A stretch of DNA of 64,000 nt from Cryptoclostridium sp036644995 (GCA_036644995.1 JAVXOZ010000008.1:1-64000), one strand, 5' to 3'; shown: positions 35,640 through 44,947, counted from the first letter of the stretch. Numbers and translations: made by a program. Notes: generated by a model not told the origin, from the letters alone.

Positions 35640-36983
35640 ATGAATATAATAGACATTATAACCAAAGAAAAAAATGGAGAATCATTATCTAAAGCGGAGA
35701 TATATTATTTTGTTAATGAATATGCAAAAGGTAATATACCTGATTATCAAATCAGTGCATTGCTCATGGCAATATATTTTTGTGGTATGGATGAGGAAGG
35801 TATTTTCAATTTAACTATGGCAATGATGCACAGCGGTGACATTATGGATTTATCTTCAATAAGGGATATTACCATAGATAAGCACAGCACCGGTGGAATA
35901 GGGGATAAAATAACCTTGATAGTGGCACCCATATGGGCAGCAACGGGTTTTAGCGTTGCTAAAATGTCCGGTAGAGGTTTGGGCTACACCGGTGGCACCA
36001 TAGATAAATTGGAATCTATTCCTCACTTTACAACGGCTCTTGATTTAGAAGATTTTTTGCGCCTTGCAAAAACCAATAAAATTGCCATAACATCCCAAAG
36101 CGGTAATTTAGTACCTGCGGATAAATTATTATATGCCTTAAGGGACGTAACCGCTACGGTGGATTCCATACCTTTAATTGCTGCCAGTGTTATGTCTAAA
36201 AAATTGGCAACAGGCAGTGATGTTTTGGTTTTAGATGTAAAATATGGTCGTGGTTCTTTTATGAAAACTTATGAAAAGGCTGCTGATTTAGCTACTACCA
36301 TGATAAAAATAGGGGAAAAAGCAGGTCGCAAAGTAGCGGCGGTGTTAAGCCCTATGAATTGCCCTTTGGGCTATGCTGTGGGAAACTCCTTGGAAGTCCT
36401 TGAAGCTTTGGATATACTATCCAATAAAGGTAATAAAAAATTAAGAGATGAAGCCATTGCCATTGGGGCGGTGGGTTATTATATTGGCGGTATTACCAAA
36501 GATTTAGCGGCGGGGATAGCAAAAGTTAAAAAATGCCTTGAAGATGGCAGCGGCAAAGAAAAATTTTACAGTTTTGTGCGTAGTCAAGGTGGGGAAGCAG
36601 AAAAAAATAATTTTACGGATACCTTGGTATTAAGCAAAAATACAATAACTATCAAAGCACCAAAAAGTGGTATTATTACGGATATCAATGCACTTGGCAT
36701 TGGTATGGCCTCGGTTGAATTAGGTGGTGGCAGAAAAAAATTAGGTGAAAATATAGACCACGGTTCAGGAGTGCTCCTTAAAAAAACAGTGGGTGATGCT
36801 GTTAAAAAAGGTGATATTTTGGCATTGCTGTACAGTAATAAAACCACAGAAATTATGGCTGATCTTGCTAAATCTTTATTAGCAGATTTCCAAATATCCG
36901 ATGATGGAAAAAATATTCCCCAAGAAAAATTGGAGCTTATATATAATAATGAAACAATTAATCTTTTGCAATTTTTAGTTTAA
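35640..36983 (+). CDS. pdp: pyrimidine-nucleoside phosphorylase
   Basis: Splits uridine and thymidine with phosphate. The 447-residue protein has the phosphate-binding KHSTGGIGDKITLIVAP, the KMSGRGLGYTGGTIDKLESI signature, and the C-terminal biotinyl-like barrel (GIGMASVELGGGRKKLGENIDHGSG is broken here only for length). The ATG overlaps a GGTGAAAAA ribosome site typical of coupled operons. It lies between deoB and dacF, as in Bacillus. Confidence 0.96.
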   Translation: MNIIDIITKEKNGESLSKAEIYYFVNEYAKGNIPDYQISALLMAIYFCGMDEEGIFNLTMAMMHSGDIMDLSSIRDITIDKHSTGGIGDKITLIVAPIWAATGFSVAKMSGRGLGYTGGTIDKLESIPHFTTALDLEDFLRLAKTNKIAITSQSGNLVPADKLLYALRDVTATVDSIPLIAASVMSKKLATGSDVLVLDVKYGRGSFMKTYEKAADLATTMIKIGEKAGRKVAAVLSPMNCPLGYAVGNSLEVLEALDILSNKGNKKLRDEAIAIGAVGYYIGGITKDLAAGIAKVKKCLEDGSGKEKFYSFVRSQGGEAEKNNFTDTLVLSKNTITIKAPKSGIITDINALGIGMASVELGGGRKKLGENIDHGSGVLLKKTVGDAVKKGDILALLYSNKTTEIMADLAKSLLADFQISDDGKNIPQEKLELIYNNETINLLQFLV

Positions 36984-36994
36984 GAGGAAATAAA

Positions 36995-38275
36995 ATGAAA
37001 AATAAAAGTGTAGTATTGATTTTACTGCTTACCGCATTATTAACCATGTTTTCCGCCGATGTTTTTGCTGAAACACCAACAGCACCGGTGGCACCAACAG
37101 TGGCTCCTGCCTCTGCACCCACACAGGCATCTCCAAACACAATAGAAGCCATAAAAAATCAAGTAATGGCAGAGGTTAACAATGCAGCAGGGAATGAAAC
37201 AGCAAATTTACAGGTGGGTGCTGCAATTATAGCTGACCCTATTACCAAAAATGTAATATATGAAAAAAATTCCAACCAAAAAATGTATCCTGCCAGTATA
37301 ACCAAGTTAATGTCTTTTGTTATAATTTATGAAGGAATAAACAGCGGCAAATTTAAACTTACAGACCCTGTAACAATTTCCCCCACTGTGGAGGCGGTGA
37401 ATGAAGGGGATATTAAATTAAAAGCAGGTGAAATATGGCAATTACAGGAGCTGCTTTATGCTATGTCCATAATATCCGCCAATGATGCCTCGGTGGCAGT
37501 GGCGGAATATGCCGCAGGTTCTGAAGCACAATATGCGGAAATGATGAATGCTAAAGCTACTGAATTGGGCATGAAAAACACTCATTTTATGAATTGCACA
37601 GGCTTGCATGATGAGAACCACTATACCACTGCCCATGATTTATTTACCTTAGCTTGCCACGCAGTGGAAATTCCTCAGCTTTTAGCTTTAACCTCCACCC
37701 AAAAACACGTATTTAACTTATCCACAGGTCAGGTTACCCTTAATTGTACCAATAAGGTTTTGGATTGGTATCCCGGTGCCGATGGTTTAAAAACAGGTTT
37801 TACCACACCTGCGGGTCATTGCTTGGCTGCTACCGCAGTTAAAGATAATATGCGGTTAATAAGTATTGTTTTGGGTTGTCCTGCCAAATACGGGCATTAC
37901 AGTGAAACCATGAAATTACTTAATTACGGATTTTCCAAATACGCTTTAAAAGATGTGGTTACCGCCAATACAACCGTAGCAACCATTGATTTACCCAAAG
38001 GCAAAACCGAAAATATTAAAGTGTGCCCTCAAGATACCATCACTTTACCCACAGCCAAAGAGGGGGACTCAGGTTATAAAGTAAGCTGTAAAATGGATTC
38101 ACAGATTGTTGCCCCGGTGCAAAAAGGGGACATCATCGGCAAGGTGTTTATCACCGCCAATGGTAAAGAAATTGCCACCACTCCCATGGTTGCCGCAGAA
38201 TCCATAGATAAAGAAAACATTTTCCAAAGTGCATATCGTGGTGTGCGTGATTTTTTCCGCAAAATTACGACTTAA
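36995..38275 (+). CDS. dacF: sporulation D-alanyl-D-alanine carboxypeptidase DacF
   Basis: Penicillin-binding carboxypeptidase that trims peptidoglycan stem peptides; in Bacillus DacF acts in the forespore cortex. 426 residues with a signal peptide (cleavage probably after ADVFA, residue 25) and a Pro/Ala-rich linker. The S11 triad boxes are Ser101-x-x-Lys104 (ASITK), Ser161-Ala-Asn163 and Lys266-Thr-Gly. A C-terminal beta domain follows. Position directly before spoIIAA supports the name. Confidence 0.92.
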   Translation: MKNKSVVLILLLTALLTMFSADVFAETPTAPVAPTVAPASAPTQASPNTIEAIKNQVMAEVNNAAGNETANLQVGAAIIADPITKNVIYEKNSNQKMYPASITKLMSFVIIYEGINSGKFKLTDPVTISPTVEAVNEGDIKLKAGEIWQLQELLYAMSIISANDASVAVAEYAAGSEAQYAEMMNAKATELGMKNTHFMNCTGLHDENHYTTAHDLFTLACHAVEIPQLLALTSTQKHVFNLSTGQVTLNCTNKVLDWYPGADGLKTGFTTPAGHCLAATAVKDNMRLISIVLGCPAKYGHYSETMKLLNYGFSKYALKDVVTANTTVATIDLPKGKTENIKVCPQDTITLPTAKEGDSGYKVSCKMDSQIVAPVQKGDIIGKVFITANGKEIATTPMVAAESIDKENIFQSAYRGVRDFFRKITT

Positions 38276-38301
38276 AACCTGTTTATTTCCTATTATTTAC
38301 C

Positions 38302-38328
38302 AAAGGAAGATACCTTTAAAAATAGAAA
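38302..38328 (+). promoter_or_regulatory. candidate sigma-H promoter of spoIIA operon
   Basis: AAAGGAAGA (38302-38310), 11-bp spacer, ATAGAAA (38322-38328). Same spacing as the spo0A promoter and close to the sigma-H consensus with two mismatches. It lies 40 bp before spoIIAA. Confidence 0.45.
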
Positions 38329-38367
38329 TCTCATAGTAATGGTAAAAATTAACTATGGGAGGTTAAT

Positions 38368-38691
38368 ATGGATTTTCAAATTAAAAAAAATCTCCTCACC
38401 TTTAGGGTTGCAGGAGATTTTGATTTATCGCTTTGCCCTCCATTAAAAGAAAAAATGCTCAAGGCTATTGAAATGGATGGGGTAAACAGAATTATTTTTG
38501 ATATGAAAGAGGTTACATTTTTAGATAGTTCCGCTTTGGGCTTGATTTTAACTGCTTATAAAAAAACAGCACCTTTAGGGGGTGGTGTGGGCATTATAAA
38601 TTTACAGCCAAAGTTAAGGCAATTATTTGAAATGGCAGGATTGGAACATATAATAAAAATATCCTTAACAAAAGAGGTGCAAGATGATTGA
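38368..38691 (+). CDS. spoIIAA: anti-sigma-F factor antagonist SpoIIAA
   Basis: A STAS-domain protein of 107 residues. Unphosphorylated SpoIIAA displaces sigma-F from SpoIIAB; phosphorylation at the second Ser of the DSS motif (Ser55 in FLDSSALGLIL) inactivates it. Motif and length are normal. RBS GGGAGG. It overlaps spoIIAB by 8 bp. The reactivating phosphatase SpoIIE is not in the window. Confidence 0.96.
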   Translation: MDFQIKKNLLTFRVAGDFDLSLCPPLKEKMLKAIEMDGVNRIIFDMKEVTFLDSSALGLILTAYKKTAPLGGGVGIINLQPKLRQLFEMAGLEHIIKISLTKEVQDD

Positions 38692-39115
38692 AAAAAATGA
38701 AGAAAATAAAATTGAATTTTCCTTTATGGCAAAAGATGAAAACGTATCTTCAGCCAGGTTATTGGCAGCATCTTTCAGCAGCCAAATGGGTTTTACTTTA
38801 AGCGAGGTTGAGGAAATAAAAGTGGCGGTTTCCGAAGGTGTTTCCAACGCTATTATTCATGGTTACAAAAATAATAGCAGCGAAATGGTATCCATGGAAT
38901 TAATCTGTGTGGAAAATTTGTTAACTGTAATCATTAAAGATAAAGGTTGTGGCATAGCCAATATAGAAAAAGCCATGGAACCTATGTTTTCTACTATTGC
39001 GGATAGAATGGGTTTGGGCTTTGTTTTCATGCAATCTTTCATGGATGATTTTAAAATTGTTTCACAAATTCATGAAGGCACCACCCTTATTTTGAAAAAA
39101 ACTTGTAAATTGTGA
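38684..39115 (+). CDS. spoIIAB: anti-sigma-F factor and kinase SpoIIAB
   Basis: A GHKL-fold serine kinase of 143 residues that holds sigma-F inactive and phosphorylates SpoIIAA. It has the N-box VSEGVSNAIIHGY, the G1 box IIKDKGCGI and the MGLGFVFMQSFMDD G2 region. The start overlaps the spoIIAA stop. sigF begins 1 bp after its stop, so all three are translationally linked. Confidence 0.96.
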   Translation: MIEKNEENKIEFSFMAKDENVSSARLLAASFSSQMGFTLSEVEEIKVAVSEGVSNAIIHGYKNNSSEMVSMELICVENLLTVIIKDKGCGIANIEKAMEPMFSTIADRMGLGFVFMQSFMDDFKIVSQIHEGTTLILKKTCKL

Positions 39116-39116
39116 T

Positions 39117-39830
39117 ATGGAAAAATGCTATGGTGATTTTTCTGATGCAGAAAAACAAATACTTTGGTTAAAATGCAAAGATGGAGATGTAAAAGCCAGA
39201 GAAAAATTGATTGATGGCAATTATCCACTGGTTGGTGCTGTTGCCGGGAAATTATCTTTTAATAATGATGAATATGATGAGCTGTTTCAAAGTGGTGTTT
39301 TGGGTCTAATCAAAGCTGTGGATGGCTTTGACCAAAATTTGGGGGTAGCTTTTTCCACCTATGCCTTATCATTTATCCATGGTGAAATAATGCGGCAAAA
39401 GGAAAGAATTAGAGGTGTAAAAAGGCAGCGAAATACTGAAGTTCTTTTTTCTAAAATAAAAGCTGCGGAAAAAGAATTGCGTGAGGGTAGCGGCTATGAG
39501 CCATCCTTTGGTGAAGTTGCGGCAAAAATAGGTGAATCCACGGAAAATATTATCTGGATAATGGAAAATAATAAGGAAAATATTGCCCTTGATGAAATAT
39601 GTATCACCGATGAAAATGCCATTAACAATTATGAAATAGTGGAAAATAGGTTGTTTATCAAAGCAATTTTAAAGGAAGTAACAGCCAAAGAGCGAATTAT
39701 ACTCTTGGAACACTATATTAACGGCAAAACCCAAAAGGTAATTGCCCAAGAACTGGGCTTGAGCCAAACCCAAATTAGTCGTTTGGAAAAAGCCGCTTTA
39801 AAGAAACTAAAAAAAATTACTCAAATGTGA
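39117..39830 (+). CDS. sigF: forespore sigma factor F
   Basis: A 237-residue sigma-70 family member that directs early forespore transcription. Region 2 includes YDELFQSGVLGLIKAVDGFD and VAFSTYALSFIHGEIMR. Region 3 is short, and region 4 has the HTH TQKVIAQELGLSQTQISRLEK. Context in the spoIIA operon identifies it as SigF rather than SigG. Confidence 0.96.
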   Translation: MEKCYGDFSDAEKQILWLKCKDGDVKAREKLIDGNYPLVGAVAGKLSFNNDEYDELFQSGVLGLIKAVDGFDQNLGVAFSTYALSFIHGEIMRQKERIRGVKRQRNTEVLFSKIKAAEKELREGSGYEPSFGEVAAKIGESTENIIWIMENNKENIALDEICITDENAINNYEIVENRLFIKAILKEVTAKERIILLEHYINGKTQKVIAQELGLSQTQISRLEKAALKKLKKITQM

Positions 39831-39836
39831 GGATAT

Positions 39837-40370
39837 ATGGAAAAGAAATGTTGTTTCACAGGTTACAGACCTGTTAAGTTGAAATATTTATATAATAAAG
39901 ATAGTGTAGAATATAAAAAATTATATACGCTTTTACAGGAAACCATAGAAGAAGCCGTGGCAGATGGTTATAATTATTTTATTTCCGGTTTTGCTATGGG
40001 TGTGGATTTAATGGCGGCAGAAATTGTTTTGCAATTAAAAACTGCAAATGCCCATATAAAATTAGAGGCGGCTTTGCCCTGTATGAACCAAACTGTATCT
40101 TGGTCATCTGTATCTCAAGAAAAATATTTTGCCTTATTGGATAAGGCGGATTATCGCAGCTGTGTACATCCAAAAGGAATGAGGGAAAGTTATTTAATGC
40201 GTAACCGTTATATGGTGGAAAATAGCGATAGGGTTATTGCGGTTTACGATGGGAGAAAAGGCGGTACATCTTACACTGTGGATTATGCCAGAAAACATAA
40301 GCGGGAAGTTATTGTTATCGACCCTCAAATTTTAGAAATAACAGAAAGGGAGTATTCTCTTTTTAAATAA
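39837..40370 (+). CDS. SLOG-family protein (DUF1273/YpsA-like)
   Basis: A 177-residue Rossmann-like protein. Seen: the N-terminal CCFTGYRP, the central FISGFAMGVDLMAAE nucleotide-sugar binding loop and the RNRYMVENSDRVIAVYDGRKGGTSYTVDYA segment, all typical of DUF1273/YpsA-like SLOG proteins. These are thought to bind nucleotide-derived ligands; YpsA has been linked to cell-division inhibition in Bacillus. It is 6 bp after sigF and probably co-transcribed, an unusual tail to the spoIIA operon. Confidence 0.88.
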   Translation: MEKKCCFTGYRPVKLKYLYNKDSVEYKKLYTLLQETIEEAVADGYNYFISGFAMGVDLMAAEIVLQLKTANAHIKLEAALPCMNQTVSWSSVSQEKYFALLDKADYRSCVHPKGMRESYLMRNRYMVENSDRVIAVYDGRKGGTSYTVDYARKHKREVIVIDPQILEITEREYSLFK

Positions 40371-40525
40371 ATTTTGGTAAAAAACAAATTTATTGCCTTG
40401 GGTTCATTCCTATAAAACCACACTGTGCATTAGGTATTCCCCAATTTTAATCCATATAAAAAGCCTTTGATTGGGGAGTATAATTCCATATTATAAACCC
40501 ACTTTGAATAAAAAGTGGAAAGATA

Positions 40526-40565
40526 AAAAAGCGAGAACCACAAAAAATGTGATTCTCGCTTTAAA
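40526..40565. terminator. terminator of alanine symporter gene
   Basis: Stem AAAGCGAGAACCAC / GTGATTCTCGCTTT, one mismatch, with a 6-nt loop. On the minus strand it is followed by TTTTTT. It may also stop transcription from the convergent sigF operon. Confidence 0.8.
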
Positions 40566-40581
40566 AATATTTTAAATAATA

Positions 40582-41976
40582 TTATTTGGCTTTCATTCTG
40601 TTTCTTTCGGGAATGAGGTAATTCTTTTGGAAATCTTCTGTTTCTTTGGCAATTACATTGCTTAAAAGCAACAGGGCTATTAAGTTTGGTATTGCCATTA
40701 AAGCATTGAAAATATCGGATATTGCCCATGCCAAATCCAAAGAAACTATGGCACCAAAGAAGGGTAAGAGTGAGAATATTACACGGTAAGGCACATTAGC
40801 TTTGGTGCTGCCCACTAAATATTCCAAACATTTTTCACCATAATAGGACCAGCCTAAAATAGTGGATGAGGCAAAGAGTAAAATACCAATGGTAACCAAA
40901 ACGCTACCGAATTTACCCAATGCCGAAGCAAATGCCAAGGTGGTTAATTCCGAGCCGGAAATGAAAGCACCTGTTGCATCAGTTGTGCCCAAAACACCGG
41001 AGCTGGCAATAACAAGACCTGTTAAACTACATATGATGATGGTATCAATAAAGGTACCGGTCATGGATACATAGCCTTGTCTGCAAGGATGGTCTGTTTT
41101 TGCGGCTGCTGCTGCGATAGGGGCAGAACCTAAACCTGCTTCATTGGAGAACACACCACGTGCAACCCCAAAGCGGATAGCATTGGCAACTGTGGCACCT
41201 AAAACACCACCAACTGCGGATCTGGGTGAAAAGGCATCTGTGAAGATAGCAGCTAAACCTGCGGGTACGTTTTGAATATTAATAACAATTACAGTAATAG
41301 CTACGATAAAATAAAAGGCTGCCATAAAAGGCACGATTTTTGAGGATACTTTGGCGATGCTCTTGATACCGCCTAAAATTACAAAGAGACAAAAGATTAC
41401 AATAATAATACCGGTAACCCAAGCAGGGATGTTGAATGTGCTGTTTAAAGCACCTGCAACTGCATTACTTTGGGTCATGTTCCCAATCCCAAATGAGGCT
41501 ACAACAGCAAAGAAGGCAAATAAAGCTGCCATGACTCTGCCGAGTCCCTTCCATTTAAGACCATCACGGAGTGCGTACATTGTGCCGCCTGCCATTTCGC
41601 CTTTATCGTTTACTACACGATATTTTACAGCGATAACGCTTTCAGCGTATTTTGTGGAAAGACCAAAAATAGCGGTAATCCACATCCAGAATAAAGCCCC
41701 GGGACCACCTGCCACCATTGCCGTGGCAACCCCTGCGATATTCCCTACCCCTACGGTAGCAGATAATGCCGTCATTAATGATTGGAAAGGGGTAATATCC
41801 CCTTTTGTGCCTGAGTTTTTCTTAAAGATAGACTTTAAGGCGTAACCCAAATTCCTCCAAGGTAAAAATTTCAGTCGGAAGGTAAGGAAGATACCGGTAC
41901 CCACCAAAAGAACCAACATGACAGGACCCCACACGAAGTCATCAATCATGCCTACGATGTTAGCGAATGTTTCCAT
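40582..41976 (-). CDS. sodium:alanine symporter family (AGCS) transporter
   Basis: Imports alanine or glycine with sodium. A 464-residue protein with about ten or eleven membrane helices. AGCS motifs seen: ALSATVGVGNIAGVATAMVAGGPGALFWMW and GVARGVFSNEAGLGSAPIAAAA (each continuous in the protein), and TILGWSYYGEKCLEYL. The chosen ATG is preceded by AAAGGTG; ATG and GTG codons three to six bases upstream are alternatives. It forms a single-gene unit with its own terminator. Confidence 0.95.
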   Translation of the reverse strand: METFANIVGMIDDFVWGPVMLVLLVGTGIFLTFRLKFLPWRNLGYALKSIFKKNSGTKGDITPFQSLMTALSATVGVGNIAGVATAMVAGGPGALFWMWITAIFGLSTKYAESVIAVKYRVVNDKGEMAGGTMYALRDGLKWKGLGRVMAALFAFFAVVASFGIGNMTQSNAVAGALNSTFNIPAWVTGIIIVIFCLFVILGGIKSIAKVSSKIVPFMAAFYFIVAITVIVINIQNVPAGLAAIFTDAFSPRSAVGGVLGATVANAIRFGVARGVFSNEAGLGSAPIAAAAAKTDHPCRQGYVSMTGTFIDTIIICSLTGLVIASSGVLGTTDATGAFISGSELTTLAFASALGKFGSVLVTIGILLFASSTILGWSYYGEKCLEYLVGSTKANVPYRVIFSLLPFFGAIVSLDLAWAISDIFNALMAIPNLIALLLLSNVIAKETEDFQKNYLIPERNRMKAK

Positions 41977-42101
41977 AACCATCACCTTTCTTAAATAAAT
42001 ACTTATAATCTATAATAATACTTCAAATCAACGCAAAATACAATAAAAATTTACAAAAAATTCACACAATATCTATAATTTGTCAAATATTTAAAAAAAT
42101 A

Positions 42102-42130
42102 TCTACATTTTAGGCTAAATATGTTATAAT
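42102..42130 (+). promoter_or_regulatory. promoter of the DUF6483 / AmmeMemoRadiSam operon
   Basis: TCTACA (42102-42107), 17-bp spacer, perfect TATAAT (42125-42130), about 38 bp before the start of the first gene. Confidence 0.55.
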
Positions 42131-42168
42131 TTATATTAATAGTAATTACTTACTATAAGGAGGCAATT

Positions 42169-42561
42169 ATGGATCCAAGTCAAGATTGGTTTTTACGCCA
42201 GTTAATGAATTTAGCAGATGGCATCCAAGGAATCCACAGCCAAAGCAGCAAAATAGAAATACCCCAACCCACAAATGCTGTTAATAGCGATGAAATATTG
42301 CCGCTGATTTTAAATGGCATGATAAAAAGCGGCAAAATAGACGAAGCGGAAAATTTATTGTTTCGCTGTGTGGAAAATTATCCCTTAGTGGAAAATTACA
42401 CTATTGGATTGGACTTTTACACAAAATTAGCTACGATGGATGCAGATGATTTAAAAGCAGCAGGGTGGAGCAGAGAAGAAATTAAAGACGGCATAGCCGA
42501 CTTGCATTTTTTAATATTTGATGAACCATTGGATAGAAAGACAATTTTTGAGGAGGAATAA
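42169..42561 (+). CDS. DUF6483-like protein
   Basis: A 130-residue helical, acidic, soluble protein. The C-terminal part (GLDFYTKLATMDADDLKAAGWSREEI, split only by me at motif level) resembles the DUF6483 family of small Clostridia proteins. A TPR-like helix pair (LPLILNGMIKSGKIDEAENLLF) lies in the middle. The function is unknown. It follows AAGGAGG and is 3 bp before the LigB-AMMECR1 gene, so it belongs to that operon. Confidence 0.7.
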   Translation: MDPSQDWFLRQLMNLADGIQGIHSQSSKIEIPQPTNAVNSDEILPLILNGMIKSGKIDEAENLLFRCVENYPLVENYTIGLDFYTKLATMDADDLKAAGWSREEIKDGIADLHFLIFDEPLDRKTIFEEE

Positions 42562-42564
42562 AAA

Positions 42565-43971
42565 ATGGGAAAAATTTTAGGAAGATTTATATTACCCCAT
42601 CCACCTATTTTGATTCCTCAAATAGGTGGAGAAGATGCAAGAAAAGGTCAGGGAACCTTGGATAGTTTTGCTGCCATAGGCAAAAAAATTGCAGAGCTGA
42701 AACCACAAAATATAATTATTATAAGTCCCCATGCCCCTATGTTTAACGATAAATTTTATATTAACACCAATTCCCGTATCAGCGGTGATATGTCGCAATT
42801 TAAGCACAAAGAAATTTTATTGGGCTTTAATAATAATACAGGGCTTATTGACCTTATTACCCATGCTGCAAAAAATTTAGATATTAAAGCAGGGGCGGTT
42901 TCAGAAAATTTATTGCGTCGCTATGGTCTATCCTATGATTTAGACCATGGAATTATTGTACCTATGTATTTTATAAGTCATTTTTATACAGATTTTAACC
43001 TGATTCCTGTTTCTTTGACTTCCCGTAGTCCCAAAGAGCACTATTTAATGGGTGAGGCAATAGCCCAAGGGGTATTGGCAAGTGATGAAGATGCGGTTAT
43101 AATTGCCAGCGGTGATTTATCCCATAAATTAAAAGAAGATGGCCCCTATGGTTTTGCTGAGGAAGGACCAATTTTTGATGAGTTGTTGATTAGCTTACTC
43201 AAAGAAAATAATATTGAGGGTTTACTGAGTATTGATAGTAAATTAGAAGAAAAAGCAGCCCAATGTGGACTTTATTCTTTCTATATACTTTTAGGAACAT
43301 TAAAAGGATACAATATGGCTGCCAAAGTACACTCCTATGAGAAACCTTTTGGGGTAGGCTATTTAACCGCCACCATAGACCAAGGTGCAACCACAGAACA
43401 TAAGCCTTTGGCATCATATCTCAGTAAGCGTGAAGCAAGTTTAAAGGAAATGCAAAGTGTGGAATCTCCGCCCTTGGCTTTGGCAAGAGCCGCCCTTTCC
43501 TATTATTTGGATACGGGCAAGGAAATGACCATACCTGAAAACTTTCCCGAGGAATGGATAAGTAATCAAGGCGGCACTTTTGTAAGTTTTAAAAAGGATA
43601 ATAATTTGCGTGGCTGTGTTGGTACCATTAGTGCCACCCAACCAAATTTAGCTGAAGAAATCATCAATAATGCCATATCCGCAGGAACAAAAGATTACCG
43701 TTTTTCACCTATTACCCCGGGAGAAGTTGCAGAACTTACTGTTTCTGTTGATGTTTTGGGCGATATTGAAGATATTGAAAGTGAAGATGATTTAGACCCT
43801 TTAAATTATGGCGTAATAGTAACCAGTGGCTCCAAGCGTGGGCTTTTGCTCCCTAATTTGGAGGGAGTGGATTCTGTGGAGCAGCAAATCCGCATTGCCA
43901 AGGAAAAGGCAGGTATACCTTTTTTTAAAAAAGTGAATTTACAAAGATTTAAAGTGGTACGATATGAGTGA
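42565..43971 (+). CDS. AmmeMemoRadiSam protein: LigB-like domain fused to AMMECR1
   Basis: A 468-residue fusion. Residues about 1-270 form a class III extradiol-dioxygenase-like (LigB/MEMO-type) domain with metal-site candidates in ILPHPPILIPQIGG, IISPHAPMF, YDLDHGIIVPMYF and IASGDLSHK. Residues about 290-468 form an AMMECR1 domain with the hallmark LRGCVGTISATQPNLAEEI and DYRFSPITP. In other genomes these are AmmeMemoRadiSam proteins B and A. The reaction is not established. It overlaps the radical SAM gene by 8 bp. Confidence 0.9.
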   Translation: MGKILGRFILPHPPILIPQIGGEDARKGQGTLDSFAAIGKKIAELKPQNIIIISPHAPMFNDKFYINTNSRISGDMSQFKHKEILLGFNNNTGLIDLITHAAKNLDIKAGAVSENLLRRYGLSYDLDHGIIVPMYFISHFYTDFNLIPVSLTSRSPKEHYLMGEAIAQGVLASDEDAVIIASGDLSHKLKEDGPYGFAEEGPIFDELLISLLKENNIEGLLSIDSKLEEKAAQCGLYSFYILLGTLKGYNMAAKVHSYEKPFGVGYLTATIDQGATTEHKPLASYLSKREASLKEMQSVESPPLALARAALSYYLDTGKEMTIPENFPEEWISNQGGTFVSFKKDNNLRGCVGTISATQPNLAEEIINNAISAGTKDYRFSPITPGEVAELTVSVDVLGDIEDIESEDDLDPLNYGVIVTSGSKRGLLLPNLEGVDSVEQQIRIAKEKAGIPFFKKVNLQRFKVVRYE

Positions 43972-44833
43972 AATAATTACTAAAACAGCAGAATATTGGG
44001 AACCTTGCAATGATAAAATTCGCTGTACCCTTTGCCCCCATCAGTGCTTAATCGGGGTGGGGAAAGCGGGATTATGTTTGGGCAGAAAAAATATTGATGG
44101 TAAATTGATAGCGGAAAATTACGGCAGAGTTACCTCTATGGCGGTGGATCCCATGACAAAAAAACCACTTAACCGTTTTTATGCAGCTAATACCATTTTA
44201 ACAGTAGCTTCTTATGGCTGTAATTTTAAGTGTAATTTTTGCCAAAACCACAGTATTTCTCAGCAAGAGAATGATTACACATATTATTCCCCCAAAGCAA
44301 TACTGGATTTGGCTTTACACCACACTATTAATGATAATGTAGGTTTGGCTTTTTCCTATAATGAACCCACTATATCCTTTGAATATGTGAAGGATTGTTT
44401 TAAATTGATTAAAGCCGCAGGTCTTAAAACCATATTGGTAACCAATGGCTATTTGGCAGAAAAACCTTTTGGCGAATTGGCAGCTTTAACCGATGCCATG
44501 AACATAGATTTAAAGGGGTTTAATGAAAATTTTTACCATAAAATATGCGGTGGTGATTTAGAAACCGTGAAAAAGAATATCACCACAGCAGTGGAAAATT
44601 GTCATGTTGAAATTACAACTTTGGTGATACCTCAATTAAATGATGATTTACAGGAAATAAAAGCCATGGCAAAATGGATAGGGGAGTTAAATCCGGAAAT
44701 TCCTTACCATTTAAGTAGATTTTTTCCACGTTATAAAATGGAAAATCAAGAGCCAACACCATTGGCTACCATGTCGGAAGCTGCTGAAGTGGCATCGGAA
44801 TATCTGAAATATGTATATTTGGGCAATATGTAA
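43964..44833 (+). CDS. AmmeMemoRadiSam system radical SAM enzyme
   Basis: A 289-residue radical SAM protein. An N-terminal Cys cluster (CTLCPHQCLIGVGKAGLC) resembles PFL-activating-enzyme relatives. The CxxxCxxC iron-sulfur/SAM motif is CNFKCNFC in ASYGCNFKCNFCQNHS. The GLAFSYNEPTISFEY and MNIDLKGFNENFYHKICGG segments match the AmmeMemoRadiSam enzyme family. It is the third gene of the operon; the start overlaps the LigB-AMMECR1 stop. Product and substrate are unknown. Confidence 0.92.
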   Translation: MSEIITKTAEYWEPCNDKIRCTLCPHQCLIGVGKAGLCLGRKNIDGKLIAENYGRVTSMAVDPMTKKPLNRFYAANTILTVASYGCNFKCNFCQNHSISQQENDYTYYSPKAILDLALHHTINDNVGLAFSYNEPTISFEYVKDCFKLIKAAGLKTILVTNGYLAEKPFGELAALTDAMNIDLKGFNENFYHKICGGDLETVKKNITTAVENCHVEITTLVIPQLNDDLQEIKAMAKWIGELNPEIPYHLSRFFPRYKMENQEPTPLATMSEAAEVASEYLKYVYLGNM

Positions 44834-44869
44834 ATGTTAAAATTAACTAAATAAGCCATTAAATGGAAT

Positions 44870-44910
44870 AAAGCACTGAATTTTCAAAAAATGAAAATTC
44901 AGTGCTTTTT
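44870..44910. terminator. bidirectional terminator
   Basis: Stem AAAGCACTGAATTTTC / GAAAATTCAGTGCTTT, 16 bp with a 7-nt loop and T-runs on both sides. It separates the convergent radical SAM and copA genes. Confidence 0.85.
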
Positions 44911-44947
44911 AAGTTGGATATTTTGGATTTTATAGTAAAATCGCAAA

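Noticed and set aside
41977..42101. Riboswitch upstream of the alanine symporter
   Set aside because: No glycine-type or other recognisable aptamer core could be seen in the AT-rich leader.
42565..43400. Aromatic ring-cleaving dioxygenase
   Set aside because: The LigB-like fold alone might suggest it, but fusion to AMMECR1 and the adjoining radical SAM gene place it in the AmmeMemoRadiSam group.
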